Below, one piece after another: positions 12,121 through 23,900 of a stretch of DNA of 64,000 bases. Numbering within the stretch: position 1 is the first letter of the stretch; every line of letters begins with the position of its first letter. The notes under the pieces were generated by a model, which was not told the DNA's origin, ran no database searches, and was given only the letters and a program-made list of their open reading frames with translations. The translations under genes and the position numbers were made by a program. This DNA is from Telopea speciosissima (lineage: Eukaryota; Streptophyta; Magnoliopsida; Proteales; Proteaceae): NCBI RefSeq assembly GCF_018873765.1, contig NC_057924.1:3844001-3908000 (forward strand), in the 5' to 3' direction.

Positions 12121-13330
12121 GCCTCCCTCTTCTCACTATTTTGTGACTTGTGGGCCTTCATGTTAGACACCGTAACCCTTTTTATATCAACCAAAGCTTT
12201 GCTGATCTCTCTTTATAGGACACTTGTCTCATCATTCTTTCTTATTTATATATCTTTCTCAGTGCATAAATCACGCTTCTTCATCTTTCATCATCTCTCT
12301 CCCACTCTCCCTCTCTCCCTCTCTCCCTCTCTCATTAGCTTGAGATAATGGCAAACAATGGATCATTCTAGATTAATATACTATTGGGGATCTCAAGCTG
12401 TTAGATACAATACACATGGGACGGCACATGCTGTCATTCACCATCACCCCAGACCCCATATGTTCTAAAGTTTGGTGGATTGCCCAATTAATGGGTGTCA
12501 TATGGAATATTGATTTTGACTATTCATACATTTGGATTGACACAGAGGGAAGCCCTGTGATTTAGCCACCTAATCTCATGATATTGTGGCAACATATGAT
12601 GTGTTAAACCTATTTATATGTAATGTACTTATTATTAAACTTGATATATCTCTACACATAGTCTTATTTTGTTCTTCCTTCACTAGACCCAGCATTTTTT
12701 TCACTCAAAATATGGTTTTATCTAAATCAAAATTTACCCAAGCTACTTTTCCCAAATCAGAAATGCTCCTAACTTCATGGTTAACAGTAATTTTTTTTGG
12801 AACCAAACCCCCAAGGGTTTGAGGTCAGTTACAAAGGGCCAGTCAGTTTCGATGCGATTCTGTTCTGAATCGGCTGGAATTAGTCAGATTCCACCTAAAC
12901 CCTAGAAATAGAGTGTGTTATGTTTCTAATGGTGCCCACTCTAGTGTATGGACGCTAGATTGGACTAGCTTAATATGGGATAGGTTAAATGGTTTGATTT
13001 AACGTGTTCCATCAGCTTTGAAGCTTTTGATGTATCGATCAAGTACCTAACGGAGTATGAATCAACTGTTCTGAAATAGGAGAAATCAGGATTGGCCTTG
13101 GCCGATTCCGATTTTTTGAACAGACCCAAACATGTATAATTAAAGTAGATTGCAGCTTAATTAGCTATAATGAAAACCATTAGAATTTACTTTATGAGCC
13201 CAGTCTGATCATGGTGGAAGAATCTAAAGGCAGCAATGAAGACCCTTTAGCTCTAAGAAAAGAATTTCCATTTCTTAGTCACTCAGAGGATCTACCACCC
13301 CTACTTTACCCTTTAGGCTGTCGTATACTC

Positions 13331-13340
13331 ATATATATAG
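13331..13340 (+). promoter_or_regulatory. TATA box candidate for DUF3537 gene A
   Basis: ATATATATAG lies about 120 bp upstream of the ATG, inside a pyrimidine-rich leader that ends at the splice-free first exon. The corresponding stretch of about 75 bp is deleted in unit 2, so gene B lacks this element. Confidence 0.5.
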
Positions 13341-13460
13341 TTTCCATGTTCTTTCCAATTTCAGAGGATCTTCTCTCCTTGGATCTCTGAGTCCAACCCC
13401 AAATTTTGCAGAGCCAGCTATTTGGTAGATCGCAATCGCAATCACAGTCACAGATTGATA

Positions 13461-16400
13461 ATGGGGGATGAAAGAGAAGTTCTAATAAGAAAGTCTAAAA
13501 AGGACTTCAACAGATGCATTTCTCACGCAGGAGATGAGTTATGCAGCTTCAGGTCATGCCTTCGATGGATGTGTGTGGATCAGTCTAGTATATGGAGAGC
13601 TTGTCTTTCCTGGTCTCTATTCCTCCTTCTGTCGATCGTCGTTCCGCTTCTGTCTCATTTCGTCCTCGCCTGCTCAAACTGCGACGCCAGACATTACCGC
13701 CCTTATGACACTGTCATCCAATTGTCTCTCACCGCCGTCGCTACCCTCTCCTTCTTCTGTCTCTCCCGCTTTGTTCGTAAGTACGGTCTTCGTCGGTTCC
13801 TCTTTCTTGATAAGCTTCGCGAGGAAAGCGAGCAGGTTGGATTTGGATATATAGAGCAACTCAATGTGAGTTCTTTCTTCTGCGATCCTCTTTATTCTGA
13901 TTAACTTTTTTTTTTTTATCAATTCAATTCCAAATCGTTTATTGTTTAGTTTTCAACTTCAATGTGTTGGAGCTCTTTCGCTCAAAAGAGGAAATTTTGG
14001 TTATATCTCTTCCTCTTCTTCTTCCTGAATTCTATTTCGAATTCCAATTTGACTGAAACTCTTTTTTTACTTGAAAAAAGAAATGATTTTGGTATCTGGG
14101 TTCCCGCTATCTGCTTATTTAGTATTCGATCATAACATTTCAATATCAAACATTTGGTGATTATGGGTCTGGATAGTATTGACAGACCTGCAAAAGCGAG
14201 GTCTCTTGTGTATCAATTCACTTCACTCTAGCAAAACAGAGAAGATGAAGAAATCAAATCCCCAAATCCCATTTAATGTAAAACCCTCTATGTTTCCATC
14301 CCAATTTGATTGAATAGCGGTTGAACTCCCACTTGTAAGCTGTAATCCAAGATTTCATTTGCTCAGATGGGTGATTTTCCTTTCTTTTATGAAAACTGAG
14401 ACGAGAATACCTGACATGGTGTCTGCAGAGATCATGGAAGCTACTCCTAGTGTTCGTCCTTCCTTGTTTTGTTGCGGAAAGCGCCTACAAGATATGGTGG
14501 TACAGCTCCGGGGCAAGTCGGATTCCTTTCTTGGGAAACGCGGCGGTGAGCGATGCAGTGGCATGTACCTTGGAACTGTGCTCATGGTTGTACCGGACGT
14601 CCATCTTCTTCTTGATGTGCGTCTTGTTCCGGATGCTCTGCTCTCTGCAAATACTCCGGCTGCAAGATTTTGCCCTAGTTTTCCTAGTGGAATGTGATGT
14701 AGCGTCAGCGTTGAAGGAGCACTTGAGGATAAGGAGGCATCTTCGGATCATAAGCCATCGGTACCGAGCTTTTATTTTGTTTGCTCTGCTGTTCATCACT
14801 GCGAGTCAGCTTGCTTCGTTACTTATGACCACCCGCTCCAGCGCAGTCAATAATATCTTCAATGCTGGTGAATTAGCTGTGAGCTCTCTCTCTCTCTCTC
14901 CAAGTGAGAAGATCTCTCTTGCTTGGTTTTAGGTAACGGCATCGGATTGGATATGATTTACATTTAAATCCGATATTGATATAGTATCGGTATGGATTGA
15001 CCGTATTGAACAAGTTTACCCTTGATTTTCCTTAAAAATAGGTTTTTTTTGGAAAGTATTTTTCTGTCTGAGAGTGTGGCCTACGCCAACACTCCCATGT
15101 GTCTATCTCTCTCCTCAAAATAAGGGTAGAGATGTCTTTTCATAGACTCATGGGAACAACACTCTTGAACAGAGCTTGTCCAAATCGGTTCACCAATACG
15201 GTATCTGCCACCTTCAAAACTATGCACTATTGGTCGTATCAGGCAATCTGATACCAATACCTCAACCCATGGGTATTTGTTCGGATTGGTTGTAGCTGCC
15301 TACCCGTATTGGAATGGTGGCATTGAAACAGGGAAGGGAAAAATAGTGGAAAAAACCCTGCTTCAAAATGTTGAGGGAAAAAAAGGGTATGATCCGGCCA
15401 ATCTGTATCGGTATCAATATCAGTATTGGTATTGATGGTGGTCGATTCCAGTCTTAAATACGGATTATTATTCTCTCTAATTCCTAAAGTATGGCAATGC
15501 GGCAGTGCTAGGTGGAGATGTCGACATCTAGTAGTTACCACATCCAATGGTCTGATCTCATTGATATGGACCGTTGGATGCAGCAACTGTCAGGTGTCGA
15601 CATCTCCACCTAGCGCTATCGCACTACCACACTTTAAGGAATTAGAGAGGATAATTTTCCTCTTAAATACTGTGATTTAAAGTAAAGGTGTTAATTCAAG
15701 ATCGGAATAGCTACAGTGCGGACCGACCTGCTAAAACCTATAATCAACTAAATGAGATGTTTTTGGGGTGGGGGGAATCATTGTCTGGTCCTACAAGGGC
15801 ATCGAATTTTAGATTTCATTGGAAGTGGGGTAATAATTTTGCACGCTCCTATGTCTAAGCGCAACCACGCAATAATCAAGGGACCAAATAGCATTCATTT
15901 TCCCTTAAATGGGATAGGATGGTTCTTGAGATAGGTTTCCCAAATCTCAATGGGTCCAGAACCAAAAGACCAATAAAGAACCAGAACTATTAGGAACCTT
16001 TGAAGATGTATATTTACTTATAGACACCACCAAGTAGCTAGAGATCTTTTTTCCATTTCCTAATTACCAAGAACTGTCACGTATAATGGTGATTTTTTTT
16101 TTTTTTTTTTTGGTTGAAACGTATAATGGTGATTGAAGTATTGTTGATTGGTGACAGTTATGCTCTATCACATTGCTGACGGGGCTATTAATCTGCCTAC
16201 GGAGCGCCACAAAGATTACACACAAGGCACAGTCAGTGGCAGGCCTTGCTGCCAAGTGGCATGTATGTGCCACGATCGATTCTTTCGATGGTACAGATAG
16301 TGAGACACCTGTGACAGATCAGCCGGCTCGACCTCACGTACGTGATTTCCCCATCAATGCCAATGGAGAATGGGAAGACGATGAGACTGCAGATGGAGAT

Positions 16401-17336
16401 GACGATCTCGACAACACAAATTTCATGATGCCTATTTATGCCCGCACCATCTCTTTCCACAAGAGACAGGCACTAGGTGAGCACCACCCAACCCAACCCT
16501 CCTTGTTTGTGAAGGCCGGATTGGCAAAATCCAACCTGAACCAAACTGGTTGGATCGATCTGAATCGATCAAACAAAATTGGACTGAACCAAAAGAGAAC
16601 TTCTATGGGACAGTTTCAGGTTAGGTTTTTTAGAAATCGATAAAAAAAATTTGGCCTGACCAAAACTGAAAACATAACCAAACCTGATTCCAAATCAATA
16701 TAAAAAAAATCCAATTTAAAGCTCTGTATCGTTACCAACTGTTTAGATAATTGGGCCTTGTAGTCTAGGGCATGGACATGCTTCTATTTGATCCATCAGT
16801 TACTAGTTCATCACGAGTTCATGGTAATCGGGCTATAAATGGCTCTTAAATGGGCTATAAATGTCCCTTAAATGAGTAAAAATTTCTACAAAAAAAAAAA
16901 AAAAATCTTGTTACTCTAGAAGAATTCAAAGAAATCATTAATTGGAATTTTAATTAGGGGATAGTTTTCATACATGGCTGTGTAAGCCGTGCATGTGAGT
17001 GGGTGAGAGTTTTGAGGCATTAAACATGGGTGGGGTTTATGACTTTTCTAATTCTTTGTGAGAGGGGACACGACCATGCATGCTTGCACGGCCGTGTATG
17101 AAATCTTTGACCTTTTAATTATTACCGAAAAAATTTATAAGAACTGCTTTAGGAACTAATTGAATGGTTACTAATTTGTATTTTGGTGGTGGTGAACAGT
17201 GACGTATTTTCAAAACAACGGAGCAGGGTTTTCAGTATTCGGGTTCATGTTGGACAGGTCTACACTCAATATCATCTTTGGAGTCGAGTTTTCTCTCGTC
17301 CTCTGGTTACTTGGCAAGGTCATCTCTATTTCTTAA
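13461..17336 (+). CDS. DUF3537 seven-helix membrane protein, copy A
   Basis: Complete gene with exons 13461-13865, 14429-14878, 16158-16476 and 17200-17336, all GT-AG, giving 436 residues (relatives are about 450). Starts MGDEREVLIRKSK; the ATG is the first in frame after the leader. Hydrophobic segments lie near residues 45-70, 85-104, 139-160, 180-208, 247-269, 283-300 and 417-435, so about seven helices. A long polar loop at about 305-390 is rich in Asp and Glu. The end reads WLLGKVISIS. It closely resembles Arabidopsis At3g20300/At1g50630. TAIR calls the family 'extracellular ligand-gated ion channel protein (DUF3537)'. Published structural and phylogenetic work relates plant DUF3537 proteins to insect gustatory/odorant receptors. 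No substrate is known. Intron 2 holds a 200-bp MITE. Gene B at 20970-24878 is its tandem duplicate. Confidence 0.93.
15462..15661. mobile_element. Palindromic Mutator-type MITE in intron 2 of gene A
   Basis: 200 bp, almost a full inverted repeat: the left arm has CTCTCTAATTCCTAAAGT, and GGTGGAGATGTCGACATCTA mirrors the right arm. Flanked by a perfect 9-bp direct repeat CTTAAATAC (15453-15461, 15662-15670). Nine-base target duplications are typical of MULEs. The same insertion at the same site is in gene B, so it predates the duplication. Confidence 0.8.
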
Positions 17337-18029
17337 TTGGGCAAGAGATCTCTATTTGGTCTCATGATTTCTACACAAACGTTTGGGCCAATGGATGACC
17401 ACGTCGGCCGAGTAGATACCTGACCAGGGGGTAGAGGTGTCATCTCACGGTGCCCTTTGAGAGGACATAGAAAACACTACCAAGTAGAGATCTTTTTCCC
17501 TTTTTTGGGTGAAAATTTCTTCCTTCCTAATATTTTCCTAGAGAGAGAGAGAGAGAGAATGGGGGATCAGAGAAGTTCAGTATCATGTTTGTGTGTGTGT
17601 GATTTCCTGAGTTTGTTTTGTTCTTCTTTTTTAGGTCATGTCAGAGGTCTATTCTTTTATTGCATGTAGATTCTTTCATCTTCTCAAGTGCAGTTTTAGG
17701 CCTTTGGCCATCCTGGATGCTTCTTAAGAGATCTTACTTCCCACCCATTCCATGTAAGTTGCCTCTTCATCAGGGTTTGAAGTATCGGTATTGCATCAGT
17801 ATTATAGACCGGTATTGTTGGAGACTCATACTAATATGGGTGGTACCGATACATATCAACTGTATCTGCCTGATACAACCGATCTGTACTGATATTGTTA
17901 CCATCCGTGGTCCGAAGTAGAGGATTAAAAATCTTCTTCTCACAGTGAACACATAATTAATGGTTGTTTATATGCCACCCTGGCTTGCAACAACATTTTG
18001 ACTTGCCATAATTTGCCCTACGGTATGGC

Positions 18030-18165
18030 AGTGTTTGGTATGCATTCCAAAGTATACATTCTTGGAATGAATTTCAAGTCGATTTTGCATTCCCAGATGA
18101 TAAAAATAATTGTTTTAATCGTCCAAGAATGTGAAATCAAAATAGAATACATACCAAACACAATA
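18030..18165. mobile_element. Foldback MITE, GTGTTTGGTATGYATTC ends, unit 1
   Basis: About 135 bp bounded by GTGTTTGGTATGCATTC and its inverted copy GAATACATACCAAACAC. The interior also folds. The counterpart at 25583-25700 in unit 2 has decayed ends, so the insertion predates the duplication. No target duplication identified. Confidence 0.6.
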
Positions 18166-18948
18166 ATAGACTTCACACCCACCTCAATCATCAAACTTGA
18201 GACCCAAAGAAGCAAAAGAAGTGTCTCAAAAGTGAATTCAACTATGATTAAAATAGAAATTAGTGACATGTTTGTAATTTTGTAGAATTTCAAATGCATT
18301 GTTAACCCAGCTAACATTCTCATGTTGCAATATTCTATTGAAATTTGATCAATGAAATGGGTGAAGAACCCTTTTTAACACGGACCCACCTAAATATCAA
18401 TACCAAGTAGTAAGTTGAGGAGAATTGTTAGTGCAGTTGGGAGGAGTCTCAGGAATTGTTAAAAAATCGTCACGAATAAATGATAAATTAAGATCATATC
18501 TCTCAAAGTCCAGATCAGGTCCTCGTACAAGAACCAGTCTCTCGTATGTTGCTAGGCACCAACCTCAACAGGACCCCACAAGGAGGCAATGAGGGGACTC
18601 ACAAGGGGTCAAATATGGTACCCAAAGGCTCCACTTCTTGGAAAGAAATTAATGACAATTAAATGTAGACTAGGTGTCGCTAAGGACACAAATCTATAAA
18701 CCATAGAGTCACAGTAACTTTTTTAAATTGCTAATATGGTAAAGTTCCAACACATATAGTCTGTACCCTTAGACCAAATCTCCTACACAGCAATAATGCA
18801 CATCAAGGATCTTTCAATGTGTTAACTCTGCGTGTGTGGGGTAAAGTAATTGGCTCCAATGACACTGGAGAAGTTTAAGAAAGAGTAATGGGCTCCGGTG
18901 ACCCTGGAAAAGAGAACGAAATTAAAAATTCAAAGACTCAGAGAAAAG

Positions 18949-19095
18949 TGTGGGTTTAGTCCCACATCGGGTGTGTGTGTGGTATGTATTGTGTATATCT
19001 GCCATTCCACGGTTCAAAAAATCGATTAACCTTTTGGGATTAGTGTGTCGTTTGTGTGATTACACTTTGTTTCATAAAAAATAAAAAAAATAAAA
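18949..19095 (+). mobile_element. Short retroposon with poly(A) tail, specific to unit 2
   Basis: 147 bp starting TGTGGGTTTAGTCCCACATC and ending in an A-rich tail (AAAAAATAAAAAAAATAAAA). Flanked by the 13-bp direct repeat ACTCAGAGAAAAG (18936-18948, 19096-19108). Unit 1 has the uninterrupted site with one copy of that motif at about 11568-11581. The tail, variable-length duplication and empty site are the signature of LINE-driven insertion. It contains GTCCCACATCG, an exact match to the plant snRNA upstream sequence element, then a TATATC 24 nt on. Related sequence occurs at 20826-20873 and about 31120-31185. Confidence 0.8.
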
Positions 19096-19419
19096 ACTCA
19101 GAGAAAAGCCTTTGTTAATTGGGTCTCTTTTCTTTTTTGACTTTTGTTTTGGTAGAACTCTTTTCCTTTTTGACTGTTTGCTTAATTAAGCTGCAAGCCT
19201 GTGTTGCTGAGAGAGAGATACTGCTGTGGCGGGTTTGTTGGGTCTGAGATAATGGCGCACCTGGACAGGTTGGACTGAAAACACAACCCAAATCGTTGAC
19301 TTCACCCATCAATAGTTTTGAGAAGATTAAAGACTTCCATATGATTGCAATTATTTTAAGATGAAGAGAGAGAGAGAGAGGGATTCAATTTCCACATAGT
19401 AAGTAGGATTCTATAATAG

Positions 19420-19610
19420 AATATGAAACCTATGTTGAGTCCTCCTGTGGCAAAGTGCCGGTTGGTTCCGGCGCCGTAAGCAGCGCTTCGAGTAAACACG
19501 TAGCCGGACAAACACTTGGAAGATCCGAGTCCCCACTACCAACAACCACCGCCACCGCAACCGCACCTGCGAGGCTGTGATCGAATAACCTTAATCCATG
19601 ATGGCCCATA
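19420..19610. other. Conserved block upstream of DUF3537 gene B
   Basis: Counterpart of 11913-12120. The plus-strand frame reads VESSCGKVPVGSGAVSSASS and continues GQTLGRSESPLPTTT before a stop, unlike the other copy, which is shifted by indels. Nucleotide similarity is high but no frame is conserved in full, which argues against a functional protein in at least one copy. Not recognised. Confidence 0.3.
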
Positions 19611-20825
19611 AGACTTGTCTCCCTCTATTTTTTCACTCTCACTCTTCTGTGAATTTTCTTTTTATTCTTTAATTTTCCCTTTAAAGAATTAGTTGGTTTG
19701 GCTGTGGGGCGTGGGCCTTCATGTTTGACACCGAATCCCTTTTCTATATGAACCAAAGCTTTATTGATCCCTCTTTATAGGACACTTGTCTCATCATTCT
19801 TTCTTATTTATATCTTTCTCAATGCATAAATCACGCTTCTTCATCTTTCGATCATCATCTCTCCCCCTCTCTCATTAGCTTGAGATAATGGCAAACAATG
19901 GATCATTCTAGATTAATAAACTATTGGGGGTCTCAAGCTGTTAGATACCATACACATGGGAAGGCACATGCTCTCATTCATCATCACCCCACACCCCATA
20001 GATTCTAAAGTTTGGTGGATTCCCCCAATTAATTGGTGTCATATGGAATATTGATGATTTTGACTATTCATACATTTGGATTGACAGAGAGGGAAGCCCT
20101 GTGATTTAGCCACCTAATCTCATGATATTGTGGCAACATATGATGTGTTAAAACTATTTTGTACTTCCTTCACTAGACCCAGCATTTTTTCCACTAAAAA
20201 TATGGTTTTATCTAAATCAAAATTTACCCAAGCTACTTTTCCCAAATCAGAAATGCTCCTAACTTCATGGTTAACGGTAAATTTTTATTTTTTTTTGGGG
20301 GGAACAAAAGCCCTAAGGGGTTGAGGTCAGTTACAAAGGGCCAGTCAATTTCGATTTGATTCTGTTCTGAATCGACTGGAATTAGTCAGGTTCCATTTGA
20401 ACCCTAGAAATGGAATGTGTTATGTTCCTAATGGTGCTCACTCTAATGTATGTGCGTTAAATTGGACCAACCTAGTATGGCATAAGTTAAAGGGTTCGAT
20501 TTAACACGTTCCATCAGCGTTTGACATCAGCTTTGAAGCTTTTAACGTATCGATCAAGTACCTAACAGAGTGTGAATCAACTGTTCCAAAATATGAGGAA
20601 TAAGGATTGGCCTTGGCCAATTTCGATTTTTTTTTAACAGACCCAAACATGTATAATTAAAGTAGATTGCAGCTTAATTAGCTATAATGAAAACCATTAG
20701 AATTTACTTTATGAGCCCAGTCTGATCATGGTGGACGAATCTAAAGGCAGCAATGAAGACCCTTTAGCTCTAAGAAAAGAATTTCCATTTCTTAGTCCTC
20801 CTATTTCAGAGGATCTTCTCTCCTT

Positions 20826-20873
20826 TTTTTGATGAAAGTGTAATCACACAAACCACACACCAATCCCAAAAGG
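20826..20873 (-). mobile_element. 5'-truncated retroposon fragment in the gene B leader
   Basis: 48 bp, reverse strand, starting with a T run (its poly-A tail) and matching the 3' part of the 18949-19095 element (CCTTTTGGGATTGGTGTGTG in reverse complement). Flanked by a perfect 16-bp direct repeat AGGATCTTCTCTCCTT (20810-20825, 20874-20889). Unit 1 keeps one uninterrupted copy of the site just upstream of gene A. It lies within 100-145 bp of the gene B start codon. Confidence 0.8.
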
Positions 20874-20969
20874 AGGATCTTCTCTCCTTGGATCTCTGAG
20901 TCCAACCCCAAATTTTGCAGAGCCAGCTATTTGGTAGATCGCAATCGCAATCACGGTCACAGATTGATA

Positions 20970-23900
20970 ATGGGGGATGAAGGAGAAATTCTAATAAGAA
21001 AGTCTAAAAAGGACTTCAACAGATGCATTTCTCACGCAGGAGATGAGTTACGCAGCTTCAGGTCGTGCCTTCGATGGATGTGTGTGGATCAGTCTAGTAT
21101 ATGGAGAGCTTGTCTTTCCTGGTCTCTATTCCTCCTTCTGTCGATCGTCGTTCCGCTTGTGTCTCATTTCGTCCTCGCCTGCTCAAACTGCGACGCCAGA
21201 CATTACCGCCCTTATGACACTGTCATCCAATTGTCTCTCACCGCCGTCGCTACCCTCTCCTTCTTCTGTCTCTCCAGCTTTGTTCGTAAGTACGGTCTTC
21301 GTCGGTTCCTCTTTCTTGATAAGCTTCGCGAGGAAAGCGAGCAGGTTGGATTTGGATATAGAGAGCAACTCAATGTGAGTTCTTTCTTCTGCGATCCTCT
21401 TTATTCTGATTAACTTTTTTTTTTTTCAATTCAATTCCAAATCGTTTATTGTTTAGTTTTCACCTTCAATGTATTGGAGCTCTTTCGCTCAAAAAGAGGG
21501 AATTTTGGTTATATCTTCCTCTTCTTCTTCCTGAATTCGATTTCGAATTCCAATTTGACTGAAACTCTTTTTTTACTTGGAAGAAGAAATGATTTTGGTA
21601 TCTGGGTTCCTCCTATCTGCTTATTTAGTATTCGATCATAACATTTCAATATCAAACATTTGGTGATTATGGGTCTGGGTAGTATTGACAGACCTGCAAA
21701 AGCGAGGTCTCTTGTGTGTCAATTGACTTCACTCTAGCAAAACAGAGAAGAAGAAGAAATCAAATCCCCAAATCCCATTTAATGTAAAACCCTCTATGTT
21801 TCTATCCCAATTTGATTGAATAGGAGTTGAACTCCCCCCTGTAAGCTGTAATCCAAGATTTCATTTGCTCAGATGGGTGATTTTCCTTTCTTTTATGAAA
21901 ACTGAGACGAGAATACCTGACATGGTGTCTGCAGAGATCATGGAAGCTACTCCTTGTGTTCGTCCTTCCTTGTTTTGTTGCGGAAAGCGCCTACAAGATA
22001 TGGTGGTACAGCTCCGGGGCAAGTCGGATTCCTTTCTTGGGAAACGCGGCTGTGAGCGATGCGGTGGCATGTACCTTGGAGCTGTGCTCATGGTTGTACC
22101 GGACGTCCATCTTCTTCTTGATGTGCGTCTTGTTCCGGATACTCTGTTCTCTGCAAATACTCCGGCTGCAAGATTTTGCCCTAGTTTTCCTACTGGAATG
22201 TGATGTAGCGTCAGCGTTGAAGGAGCACTTGAGGATAAGGAGGCATCTTCGGATCATAAGCCATCGATACCGAGCTTTTATTTTGTTTGCTCTGCTGTTC
22301 ATCACTGCGAGTCAGCTTGCTTCGTTGCTTACGACCACCCGCTCCAGTGCAGTCAATAATATCTTCAATGCTGGTGAATTAGCTGTAAGCTCTCTCTCTC
22401 CGAGTGAGATGATCTCTCTTTGCTTGGCTTTAGGTATCGGCATCGGATTGGGTATTATTTACATTCAAGCCCCATACGATGCGGACATGGTATTGACATC
22501 TATCGACCGTATTGAACAAGTTTACCCCTGATTTTTCTTAAAAATAGATTTTTTTTTGGGGAAGTTGTTCTCGAGGGGGATGAATATTCACATATGTGAG
22601 CATGCGTGAACGATTCACAGTCATTCAGATGGAACATTCCCACAAAATAGATTCCATCTAAATGACGATGAGTTGTTCACTTACGCTCACATTCCTCTCA
22701 CTTGTAGTTCTCTATCTAAGAGAGTGGCCTACGCCAACATTCCCATGTTTCTATCTCTCTCCTCCTCAAAACAAGGGGTAGAGATGTCTTTTCATAAGGG
22801 AAGGAGAGAGATAGACTCATGGGAGCAGCACTCTCGGACAGAGAACTTTCTCCCTTTTACTATTTTACTCCTTGTCCAAACCGGTTCACCAATATAGTAT
22901 CGGCCACCTTCAAAACTATGCACTATTGGTTGAATCGAGCGATTTGATACCGATACCTCAACCCATGGGTATTGGTTCGGATTGGTTGTGGATACCTACC
23001 CGTATTGGAACGGTGGCATTGAAACAGGGAAGGGAAAAATAGTGAGAAAAAAGCCTGCTTTAGAATGTTGAGGGAAAAAAAGTGTATGATCGGCCAATCT
23101 GTATCGGTGTCAATGTTAGTATTGGTATTGGTGGTGGTTGATACTAGTCTTAATTACGGATTATTATCCTCTCTAATTCCTAAAGTATGGCAATGCGGCA
23201 GTGCTAGGTGGAGATGTCAACATCTAGTAGTTGCCACATCCAACGGTCCGAAGTCATTGATATGGATTGTTAGATGCAGCAGCTGCTAGGTGTCAACATC
23301 TCCACCTAGCGCTATCGCACTACCACACTTTAAGGAATTAGATAGGATAATTTTCCTCTTAAATACTCTTATTTAAAGTAAAGGTGTTAATTCTGGATCG
23401 GAATAGCTACACTGCGGGCTTGCCCGCTAAAACCTATAATCAACTAAATGAGATGTTTTTAGGGTGGGGGGAATCGTTGTCTGGTCGTACAACGGCATCG
23501 AATTTTAGATTTCATTGGCAGTGGAGTAATGATTTTGCACGCTCCTATGTCTAAGCGCAAGCGTGCAATAATCATACAACCAAATAGGAAATAACATTCA
23601 TTTTCCCTTAAATGGGATAGGATGGTTCTGAGATAGGTTTTCCAAATCCCAATGGATTCAGAACCAACCCACCCCAGAACCAAAAGACCAATAAAGAACC
23701 AGAACTGTTAGGAACTTTTGAAGATGTAGACACCATAAGTAGAGATCTTTTGTCCATTTCCTAATTACCAAGAACTGTCACGTTTAATGCTGATTGAAGT
23801 ATTGTTGATTGGTGGCAGTTATGCTCTATCACATTGCTGACGGGGCTATTAATCTGCCTACGGAGCGCCACAAAGATTACACACAAGGCACAGTCAGTGG

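Larger units (their letters stand above)
11412..18779. repeat. Tandem segmental duplication, unit 1 (7.4 kb)
   Basis: Starts CCTACACAG-TAATAATGCACATC and ends CTTAGACCAAAT. Aligns along its length with 18782-26405: the upstream block at about 11.9 kb, all four exons of the DUF3537 gene, its introns, the MITEs inside them, and about 1.4 kb of 3' flank. Exons differ by about 2%; introns differ more and carry indels. The segment at about 18.56-18.68 kb has no counterpart in unit 2. Confidence 0.92.

Noticed and set aside
13422-13460. Upstream extension of DUF3537 exon 1
   Set aside because: No ATG in that stretch; the first in-frame ATG is 13461 and gives the family's usual N-terminus.
22385-22531. 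Extended frame past exon 2 of DUF3537 gene B
   Set aside because: Read-through of a good GT donor into the intron; copy A has different sequence there and exon 3 restores the conserved family protein.
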